Below are positions 1 to 6,381 of a DNA stretch of 8,436 nt, in pieces. Origin of the DNA: CAYGTK01 sp964352775 (lineage in GTDB: Bacteria > Bacteroidota > Bacteroidia > Chitinophagales > CAIOSU01); the NCBI GenBank assembly GCA_964352775.1, contig CAYGTK010000180.1, positions 1 to 8,436 of the forward strand, given 5' to 3'. Under the pieces are notes generated by a model. That model was not told the origin of the DNA. It did not search any database and was given only the letters and a program-made list of their open reading frames with translations. How positions within the stretch are numbered: position 1 is the stretch's first letter; each line of letters opens with the position of its first letter. The position numbers were made by a program, and so were the translations under genes.

Positions 1-1167
1 TGGTGGTGGGAATGGCGTACTGGTATTCTGAGCTGTATCCGCACCAATGATATTGTTATTTGTAGGGTCGTACCATGACCAAGGCTCGTAACCATTTGCA
101 GATGCTGGTCCCCAGATGTTTGACGCACCAAACCAGAACAATCCTTCGTATGCTGGATTTCTACTATTAGCTATACCTGTTACTGGGTCACTGAAGCTAG
201 CGTCTTTCCACATTTGATTGTTACCTAAGTTGTTTTGACGTTCAGCAACGCTTCCACCACCTGAAACAATAACTACTGGATCTCCAGTAGCACTTACAAT
301 TACTAGTCCAGTTTCAAAAGGAGTTAATGGGTCAGCAACACCATGAAGGCTTACTACAGGTGGCTCGCCAACTTCCATCCAAGTGGTATCACCTACTGCA
401 CCTCCCAAGTTCAATACTACTTGTGGTACTGAAGAGTAACCTTCATTACTAGAATTATTGATGGCAGGATCTCCACCCTGTCCCCAGAATCCACCAGTTA
501 CAGTTTGATCAATAAACAAGTCACCAGTAGTTGAATTTCTAAATTTCAGTAGTTCTGCTTCTGAATCTTTATTGAAAGCACCTACAGCCAATGATACATA
601 ACCACCAGAGTTAGTACCACCTATGGCTACGCGGTAAGGGTCAATATTGTAATTGTTATCGGTATCAGCATCCTTACGGAAGAAACGGATACAAGATCTA
701 GCATCTTGCATGGCACGGTATACCGCATTAATAATAGAAGAAGAGCGAATGTCTTGCGTTGATCCCAATGGATTCCAACCAATACGGTAGTTGGCAGATA
801 CAGCAACAAATCCACGTTTAGCGAATTGCATAGCCATTTCTATCTGTGCACTATCGTTCTTATCACCAAAAGGAAGCAATGCACCCTTTGGCAAAAAGCT
901 ACCAGCATGTAGTAAAATAATAACAGGACGAGCACCATCGTATAACGGATTACCAGCTACATCACCATTTGGTTCGTAAACATCCATCACTAGGTCTTGT
1001 AAAACTGGAGACCCAGATGCTATGGTAAAGTTCTCAGCGTATTTTACATTTTGCGTTACATCAACATCGGTAAACACCTCGTCTACATAGCGAGTTTGTG
1101 CTTGTACCGACCAGCTTACTGTAGCTAAAAAAGCCACTGCCATAAGCGTTTTAATAGATCGTTTCAT
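1..1167 (-). CDS. Secreted alpha/beta hydrolase (carboxylesterase-like), C-terminus outside the window
   Basis: The frame is open from an ATG at 1167 to the left edge, giving 389 residues with no stop, so the gene is cut by the window. Residues 1-23 form a signal peptide (MKRS, hydrophobic core, VQA|Q cleavage), so the enzyme is exported. Family marks, in order: hydrophobic strand and oxyanion-type motif at 82-91 (VIILLHAGSF), the NYNIDPYR stretch at 172-179 that normally precedes the nucleophile strand, the nucleophile elbow GGTNSGG with candidate Ser187, and LHGVADPLTPF at 274-284 with candidate acid Asp279. The elbow has Thr where GxSxG esterases have Gly, and HAG replaces HGG. The only visible histidines are His87 and His275, so no catalytic His can be assigned. 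It starts 65 bases after the receptor gene and may be its operon partner. A T9SS sorting domain could follow past the edge, but this is a guess. Fold and secretion are well supported; the substrate is unknown. Confidence 0.85.
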   Translation of the reverse strand, partial: MKRSIKTLMAVAFLATVSWSVQAQTRYVDEVFTDVDVTQNVKYAENFTIASGSPVLQDLVMDVYEPNGDVAGNPLYDGARPVIILLHAGSFLPKGALLPFGDKNDSAQIEMAMQFAKRGFVAVSANYRIGWNPLGSTQDIRSSSIINAVYRAMQDARSCIRFFRKDADTDNNYNIDPYRVAIGGTNSGGYVSLAVGAFNKDSEAELLKFRNSTTGDLFIDQTVTGGFWGQGGDPAINNSSNEGYSSVPQVVLNLGGAVGDTTWMEVGEPPVVSLHGVADPLTPFETGLVIVSATGDPVVIVSGGGSVAERQNNLGNNQMWKDASFSDPVTGIANSRNPAYEGLFWFGASNIWGPASANGYEPWSWYDPTNNNIIGADTAQNTSTPFPPP

Positions 1168-1208
1168 AATTGTTTAAAGTTTTGTTAAGGTTTATAAGAT
1201 TAAATATA

Positions 1209-1221
1209 GGGCAAAAAGCCC
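1209..1221 (-). other. Small hairpin between receptor and hydrolase genes
   Basis: A GGGC/GCCC inverted repeat with a five-base loop lies in the 65-base gap between the receptor stop and the hydrolase start. Read on the minus strand it is GGGC-TTTTT-GCCC followed by TATATTTA. The stem is only four base pairs and there is no clean U-tract after it, so it is at most a weak attenuator or mRNA end structure. It may equally be chance. Confidence 0.25.
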
Positions 1222-1232
1222 CAACTGTATGT

Positions 1233-4034
1233 CTATATTTTGTCAAATTCGAACAGGAGTGACGCATATACCATACGCCCTACTCTTGGCCCACCATATA
1301 CTTGGAAGACTTTGTTGTTCAAAATGTTGGTAGCACCAACTTTAATAGTGGTATATATCTTCGGTACACGGTAGTTCACCTGCATGTCTACTAAGCTATA
1401 GGTAGGTATGCTTCCTGTAAATTGAGGTGAGCCTTCGAACAAGAAACCCTCTATCCATTTATAGTTAACATTAAAGCCAAAGTACTTTGCCTTACCCAGT
1501 TCAATATCGCTTCCCGAAATACCCACATTGAATTTGTGTTCTGGAGTATTGAATGCTGGAATAATAGGATCGGTTGAACCTTGACGATCTAATTTGTTCC
1601 AAGAGTAATTAGCGAATACTTGGAAATTCTTAATGAAGTAATAGTTAACACCGATAGAGAAACCTTGGGTAGTAATACGATCAGGTGAGTTAGCCGATAC
1701 CCTATATACTTGCGTGTTAGTTGGTAAGCTACTAGCAGTATCAATATCCGAATCCAAACCTATTTTAAACCCTAAGAAATCTTTGTACCAACTGTAGAAG
1801 TAACTCAAGTCAACAAATACCTTTTTACCTAACACGGCTTTATAGCCTAGCTCTAAGGTTCGTACCTGCTCAGGCCTTACTGGCGGCACATCGAATTGTT
1901 CTAAGGAGTCGGCCACAAAAGTCTGCCCACCGAAAGCGGATTCGAACGACTCTACGGTAAATAGATCGTTAATACCTTCTAGGTTACCTATCAATATTGC
2001 CCTACCTACATTATAGAATAAGAACTGGTCTTGCAACGTCGGGTTACGAATTGCTGAAGAGAAGGAAGCTCTAAAAACATGATCTAGATTCACCTTATAT
2101 ACAGCAGAAGCTGCTGGTGACACTAGTACTTTGAAATTCTCGTTCTTATCTACCCTACCCGTAGCTGTCAATATTAGTCTATCAGCCAATAGTCGTTTTT
2201 GTAAGCCTAAATACATACCCGCTTCCCAGTTGGTAATAGTTCTACCCGATGTATCAATAAATACGGTACCATTAGAGTTAGGTTGGTAATATCTAAAACT
2301 ACCCCCCACGGTAATATCCATAAACTGTGGAGTGAACTTGTATTCTGCCTGAACATGAGTAAGTGCCGACTTATCAAAAAATCCTGAACCACCTTCTAAA
2401 AAAGTCTCGTTAGCTTGAACTTCAGCAAGGGCACTATCAAAACGAGCGGTACCAGGCTCATAGCGCGCTACTCCATTAAATACGCCACCATCTGAACTGT
2501 CTACAAAAGCTCTGGTCTCTGCATGCCAAAGGTTCAGAGAATCAGAAAACTGGGCCATTACGTCATTAGCAACACCTATTATAGAATCTCTTGTTTCACC
2601 AAACCACAACTGCGTGAAGTTTGGATCATTAGGATCTGGATAACCTGGTAAGTTTAGCACTCGGCCACTGTAGTTCTGTATCCAACGCGATGCATATTGC
2701 CTGTGCCACACATCATCTTGCTTTGCCCCCTCTTGTAAAAGTAAGCCCGTAAATACGGCATCGTAACTATTTCCAGCGTTTTCACGAGTATGATACGCTC
2801 TTATGAACCATTTATCACGTTCGCCAATTTCCCATTTTACTTGGTGAAATAGTAAGTCATTAAGGCTGTAACGGTTATCTCCGTGATACACCGTTGTACC
2901 CGCTCCAAAATTATAAGATACACTCGTCTCTATCTTATCCGTAATACGGTAATGCAATGCAGCATTAGTTTTATAGTTACGTACATTGTAATCCAATAAA
3001 TTTTCCTCAGCATAGCCCGTACGGTATACTATATCCATACCTGGAGTTGAAAAGCGGTCATCAGAGTAATCACGAGCACCAAGGTCTTCATCACCATATA
3101 TATTCACAGCATCGAAACCACTAAAATTCTGCGCACCAGCCTCTGATTGTTCTGTTGGGTCAAAGTTGTTAGCCTCCCAGTCGTTGGCACGCATATATGA
3201 GAAGTTGATCTTAAAGGCGAATTTATCTACCCCTTCAGCATTCTCAAAAGCACGCGCATAGCGAACTGCCGTTTCAAAAAGACCACGCTCACCACCTTTA
3301 ACCAATACACTCAAGCCTTGGTGGTAAAAAGGATTTTTAGTATGCATGTCTATCACGCCATTAAAGGCATTTGGCCCATACAAAGCTGAACTTGCACCTA
3401 CTATAAGGTCTACCTTCTGAATGTCAAGCTCAGAGCTACCAGCGAAGTTACCTAGGCTGAAGTTCAATCCTGGTGCTTGGTTATCAGCCCCATCTACCAT
3501 TTGTAGCGAGCGTACAGGACGTGTACTGTTAAATCCACGGGTATTTATCACCACAAAGCCCAAGCTGGCAGTAGTAAGGTCTACTCCCTTTAAGTTTCCT
3601 AATCCATTATAGAAAGAAGAAGATGGAGTTTCCTTTATTGCCTTCAAGCCCATACTCTCAATAGTAAGTGGAGATTCTTGTTGCTTTTCGGTCACGCGAA
3701 TATCTATTACCTCTACTACGCCAATTTGCTCTGCAGAAGCACCCAAGGATACTTTTACTGGTTTGCCGATGTTGTCTTCCAAATAGGGTATCACCTTAGT
3801 TTCAAATCCCATAAAACTTATTTCCAAGTTAAATGGAGGGTTGGCTGTGGTTATCAATTCAAAATTTCCGTCAAAATCGGTGGTGGCTCCATCAGTAGTA
3901 CCTTGAACCACAACGGCAGCCCCGTACATGGGCTCATTCATGTCACCATCTTTAATGGTTCCAGTTATTGTAGTTTGACCATAAATTATTGGAGAGATCA
4001 GTAGTAACAGTAATAGGCTTAGCAGCTTATTCAT
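1233..4034 (-). CDS. TonB-dependent outer-membrane receptor with CarboxypepD-regulatory-like N-terminal domain
   Basis: This 933-residue protein is an active-transport channel of the outer membrane, energised by TonB-ExbBD. Residues 1-19 are a signal peptide (MNKLL, leucine run, IIYG|Q). Residues about 21-98 form the carboxypeptidase-regulatory-like beta domain common in Bacteroidota receptors (TGTIKDG, GAAVVVQGT, TDFDGNFEL, ISFMGFET). Residues 104-118 (GVVEVIDIRVTEKQQ) are the likely TonB-box and linker. The plug spans about 119-232, with NTRGFN at 164-169, LQMVDGAD at 177-184 and ALYGPNAFNGVIDM at 217-230. The barrel follows to the C-terminus, with RNPTLQDQF at 663-671 and NILNNKVFQVYGGPRVGR near 903-920. 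The last strand ends LLFEFDKI, so the terminal residue is not aromatic. A polar, poorly barrel-like stretch at about 431-555 is probably a large extracellular loop. No SusD gene adjoins it, so it is not a typical SusC. It lies 122 bases after the CocE-like gene and 65 before another exported hydrolase. The substrate is unknown. Confidence 0.95.
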   Translation of the reverse strand: MNKLLSLLLLLLISPIIYGQTTITGTIKDGDMNEPMYGAAVVVQGTTDGATTDFDGNFELITTANPPFNLEISFMGFETKVIPYLEDNIGKPVKVSLGASAEQIGVVEVIDIRVTEKQQESPLTIESMGLKAIKETPSSSFYNGLGNLKGVDLTTASLGFVVINTRGFNSTRPVRSLQMVDGADNQAPGLNFSLGNFAGSSELDIQKVDLIVGASSALYGPNAFNGVIDMHTKNPFYHQGLSVLVKGGERGLFETAVRYARAFENAEGVDKFAFKINFSYMRANDWEANNFDPTEQSEAGAQNFSGFDAVNIYGDEDLGARDYSDDRFSTPGMDIVYRTGYAEENLLDYNVRNYKTNAALHYRITDKIETSVSYNFGAGTTVYHGDNRYSLNDLLFHQVKWEIGERDKWFIRAYHTRENAGNSYDAVFTGLLLQEGAKQDDVWHRQYASRWIQNYSGRVLNLPGYPDPNDPNFTQLWFGETRDSIIGVANDVMAQFSDSLNLWHAETRAFVDSSDGGVFNGVARYEPGTARFDSALAEVQANETFLEGGSGFFDKSALTHVQAEYKFTPQFMDITVGGSFRYYQPNSNGTVFIDTSGRTITNWEAGMYLGLQKRLLADRLILTATGRVDKNENFKVLVSPAASAVYKVNLDHVFRASFSSAIRNPTLQDQFLFYNVGRAILIGNLEGINDLFTVESFESAFGGQTFVADSLEQFDVPPVRPEQVRTLELGYKAVLGKKVFVDLSYFYSWYKDFLGFKIGLDSDIDTASSLPTNTQVYRVSANSPDRITTQGFSIGVNYYFIKNFQVFANYSWNKLDRQGSTDPIIPAFNTPEHKFNVGISGSDIELGKAKYFGFNVNYKWIEGFLFEGSPQFTGSIPTYSLVDMQVNYRVPKIYTTIKVGATNILNNKVFQVYGGPRVGRMVYASLLFEFDKI

Positions 4035-4056
4035 AGTATCACACTTATTATTTTCT

Positions 4057-4072
4057 TAATAAAGGGTTATTA
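4057..4072. repeat. AT-rich inverted repeat upstream of the receptor gene
   Basis: TAATAA and TTATTA form a perfect six-base-pair inverted repeat around a four-base spacer, 22 bases before the receptor ATG. It could form a weak hairpin in the leader or bind a regulator. AT-rich repeats of this size arise easily by chance, and no -33/-7 promoter pair was found next to it. Confidence 0.3.
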
Positions 4073-4156
4073 GGGAACTAATATATGCAGTTTTCAAGCA
4101 AAAACTACCTGTGGTTGATAAAACTTAAGCGTAACAGCCAATAAGGGACGCAATTG

Positions 4157-6070
4157 TTAGCGAGGAACGAAAGGAAGCTGCACTTTAGATGGATAAGTAG
4201 CATTGGTTTGAATGCTTACCTCCGCACCATGAGCATGGGGCTTAAAGTGGGTAATATCTGCACCTGATATACTTATACGTATAGAATGACCTTCTTTAAA
4301 AAGGTAGCTTACTGGTAAAATATCAAAGCGTACTTTTTCTATTTGGCCAGGCTTCATTGGCCGTCCGTCCCGCTCTAAATAAGTGTGGCAAGGTATAGCT
4401 GGGGCATCAGTATGCAAGGTTTGTGTATCGCACTCTTTTCTATGTAGCAAGCGTATTTCACCTTCGGTAACGTAAGTAGCCTTGCCATTTTCATCTACAT
4501 CAGATATATATACGTGCACCGCTCCATCAGTTGCTGTGGTACTTAAATAGAGCTCTACCACACCGTGTCCGGTCATTTCTTTATCGCTTTCCAATTTAGC
4601 AGTTTCAAAATGGGCCAGCGGTTGGGTTCTTTCATTCCAATCAGGATAGGCATAGGGTTGCTTCAAATCGCCAAGTACCGACATCCATCTACTCTCCTTC
4701 CCTGTACCAAATGTGGTATCTACGGTGAAGTTGACTTCCCCACTTGCAGAAGTAGTGTTGTTTTCAGATAGTTTTCCCTCGCCAGTAAGATGCATGGTTT
4801 GGTAGCTGCTATTAGCTGGCGGCCATACATTACTGCTTTTCCATTTCTCCTCTACCATGGTAAAGTAGTGTACCCTTGGCTCGTCATATATACCCGTCTT
4901 TATTCCCTTTAAATGGTAGTCGAAAAACTTCAACAATTCCGCAGGCTTACTAAAGGCAGATTCGCCTGGATTGCCTGGACTACAATTCAACCAACCGCCA
5001 TGTTCCCAAGGGCCTAGTATTAATTTGTTCTGTGGATTGGTAAGGGTTAAATGTCGCTTTACTGCGGCATGCTGATAATCTCCATCGTAATAGCCACTAA
5101 TGGAATAAACAGCCGCACCACCTTCATCAATATCATCGGTATAGCTCATTGGACTGAACAATTGCGGGGTAACTATCACTGGCCCGGCAGGTGCATCATC
5201 GCGATAAACTATCTGCTCCGCACCATCATTCACATTGGTATTTTCTTGGTGATCTATAATGGCTTCTTTCAAAAGCTTCTTATATCCTTTTACTGGCTGT
5301 ACCCCTTTTACCGCTAGACGAGCAATTCCTTTTACTTCTGATGGAAGCTTGCTGTTATCTAAAGCTTCATTTGCCTCTCCCCATGTTTTAGTAAAGCTTA
5401 CCAAATGTAAACCACCTGGTAGGGAAATATCATCATATACATCGAACAGTGAGAACATAGGTGCTACTGCCTTTACGGCTGGGTGCTTATTTACCAATAG
5501 CATTTCTGCTGTAGTACCACTGTACGAAATACCTGCCGCTCCCACTTTACCATTACACCAAGGCTGAGCAATTGCCCAATCCACTATTTCAGCCCCGTCC
5601 TTTATTTCATCCATCGTCCACGGATGGAGTCTATCACCCATGCTCGCTCCTGACCCTCGGGCATCTACCGCAACTAGAGCATAGCCGTTCAATATCACTT
5701 CCTTTATCATTTTACCAGCATTACCCACAAAGTTGTTCAAGAACATATTGAAAGGCCAGCGGAATCTTGCTCCACGCCAGTAACGGGTTTGGTATACTAT
5801 CACAGGTATCTTCTCCCCTTCCTCTAAGCCTTTAGGTAAGTATACGTTCACCGCTATTTTAACACTATCGCGCATGGTCATGTACATGCTGGTACCTACT
5901 ATCTTTTTAAATCGTTGGTTACCCAAGTGGTCGTAAGCGGCGGGACTATTCGATGCCATATCCGTAGGCACGTAATCTTTCTTCTTTTTCTTTTTGCCCT
6001 CATCATCGCCACTATAGCTGGGGAGAGTGATAATAGTAAGTAGCAAGAGAATGAAGATACGGACAGTCAT
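4157..6070 (-). CDS. Secreted CocE/NonD family serine hydrolase (X-Pro dipeptidyl-peptidase/acyl esterase type)
   Basis: The 637-residue length fits the family, which contains cocaine esterase, glutaryl acylases, alpha-amino-acid ester hydrolases and Xaa-Pro dipeptidyl-peptidases; all cleave esters or amides with a Ser-Asp-His triad. Residues 1-20 are a signal peptide (TLPSYS|G), followed by a run of six lysines at 26-31. The alpha/beta-hydrolase domain shows VAVDARGSGAS (133-143), the CocE-type elbow GISYSG with Ser182 as nucleophile and Tyr183 as expected oxyanion residue, GYYDGD with Asp329, and GPWEHGG with His357. All three catalytic residues are thus present. From about residue 495 to the end lies the C-terminal jelly-roll domain (VELYLSTTATDGAVHVYISDV; VSYLFKEGHSIRISISGADI). 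There is no T9SS sorting domain, so it is probably periplasmic or anchored otherwise. The acidic pair that marks amino-acid ester hydrolases after the catalytic Asp is only partly matched (Asp331, then Tyr), so that substrate class is uncertain. It is the first gene of the leftward set. Confidence 0.93.
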   Translation of the reverse strand: MTVRIFILLLLTIITLPSYSGDDEGKKKKKKDYVPTDMASNSPAAYDHLGNQRFKKIVGTSMYMTMRDSVKIAVNVYLPKGLEEGEKIPVIVYQTRYWRGARFRWPFNMFLNNFVGNAGKMIKEVILNGYALVAVDARGSGASMGDRLHPWTMDEIKDGAEIVDWAIAQPWCNGKVGAAGISYSGTTAEMLLVNKHPAVKAVAPMFSLFDVYDDISLPGGLHLVSFTKTWGEANEALDNSKLPSEVKGIARLAVKGVQPVKGYKKLLKEAIIDHQENTNVNDGAEQIVYRDDAPAGPVIVTPQLFSPMSYTDDIDEGGAAVYSISGYYDGDYQHAAVKRHLTLTNPQNKLILGPWEHGGWLNCSPGNPGESAFSKPAELLKFFDYHLKGIKTGIYDEPRVHYFTMVEEKWKSSNVWPPANSSYQTMHLTGEGKLSENNTTSASGEVNFTVDTTFGTGKESRWMSVLGDLKQPYAYPDWNERTQPLAHFETAKLESDKEMTGHGVVELYLSTTATDGAVHVYISDVDENGKATYVTEGEIRLLHRKECDTQTLHTDAPAIPCHTYLERDGRPMKPGQIEKVRFDILPVSYLFKEGHSIRISISGADITHFKPHAHGAEVSIQTNATYPSKVQLPFVPR

Positions 6071-6163
6071 AATACGGTTGAGTTTTGAGATTACAAGAAT
6101 AAGGAATTGCTAGGTATGATGAAATGATATACTTGGGAGATAGTTAAGCTACATCAACTAAGC

Positions 6164-6179
6164 GTAAACACGTATTTAC
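6164..6179. promoter_or_regulatory. Imperfect 16-bp palindrome, operator candidate
   Basis: The site reads GTAAACACGTATTTAC and is symmetric at seven of eight base pairs around a central ACGT. It lies 94 bases upstream of the leftward hydrolase ATG and about 20 bases before the -33 box of the plus-strand promoter candidate, a position suited to a dimeric regulator acting on either gene. No matching regulator gene is in the window. Confidence 0.35.
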
Positions 6180-6200
6180 AAAAATTTAATAGTGATAAAT

Positions 6201-6231
6201 TTTGAAAACTCCGCTCCACGATCTATATTCA
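6201..6231 (+). promoter_or_regulatory. Candidate promoter of the S74 fibre gene
   Basis: TTTG at 6201-6204 is followed after exactly 19 bases by TATATTCA at 6224-6231. The Bacteroidota primary sigma factor recognises a -33 TTTG and a -7 TAnnTTTG with about this spacing. The -7 box matches at TA and the first two T positions but not at the last two. Transcription would start near 6238, giving a leader of roughly 140 bases before the fibre gene ATG. Confidence 0.5.
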
Positions 6232-6242
6232 TAAGTATGGAA

Positions 6243-6254
6243 GCTTAGCTAAGC
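6243..6254. promoter_or_regulatory. Perfect 12-bp palindrome just past the predicted start site
   Basis: GCTTAGCTAAGC is its own reverse complement over all 12 bases. It begins about 5 bases after the inferred transcription start of the plus-strand promoter, where a bound protein would block initiation. It may also be chance; no second copy was noticed in the window. Confidence 0.35.
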
Positions 6255-6263
6255 CTCTACAAA

Positions 6264-6344
6264 ATGTCTACGGAGTCGTTGCCTAAAGACCTTTTAAAAT
6301 TTACTGATCGTTTCGTCCAATTCGCTCTCTTTTTTAACCTATAA
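6264..6344 (+). CDS. Possible 26-residue leader ORF upstream of the fibre gene (weak)
   Basis: An ATG at 6264 opens a 26-codon frame ending at a TAA (6342-6344), inside the predicted leader of the S74 gene. The peptide starts MSTESLPKDLLKF and ends FALFFNL. It resembles nothing I recognise, has no ribosome-binding site and is short enough to occur by chance. It is listed because it lies on the predicted transcript and 37 bases before the main start, where a translated leader could influence expression. Confidence 0.15.
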   Translation: MSTESLPKDLLKFTDRFVQFALFFNL

Positions 6345-6381
6345 CAGGGTAAACCCTTGGTATGCCCAAAAATTAAAGAAC

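Larger units (their letters stand above)
6071..6381. other. Divergent intergenic region between the hydrolase and the S74 fibre gene
   Basis: This stretch separates two diverging genes and should carry promoters for both. On the plus strand there is one good Bacteroidota-type promoter candidate (6201-6231). Two palindromes (6164-6179 and 6243-6254) are operator candidates. A further AGGGT-AA-ACCCT repeat lies at 6346-6357, 24 bases before the plus-strand ATG. For the leftward gene no clear TTTG/TAnnTTTG pair could be found. Neither start has a Shine-Dalgarno sequence; the plus-strand start is preceded by an A-rich stretch, as is usual in this phylum. Confidence 0.7.

Noticed and set aside
3678..4004. 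108-codon open frame on the plus strand opposite the receptor gene
   Set aside because: It lies wholly within the well-supported receptor coding sequence on the other strand, and its product has no recognisable domain.
1233..4034. SusC-type glycan transporter of a polysaccharide utilisation locus
   Set aside because: No SusD gene or glycoside hydrolase is adjacent, and the plug motifs fit the general TonB-dependent receptor group.
4157..6070. Specific assignment as alpha-amino-acid ester hydrolase or cocaine esterase
   Set aside because: The triad and jelly-roll domain fit the whole CocE/NonD family, and the acidic cluster that marks amino-acid ester hydrolases is only partly present.
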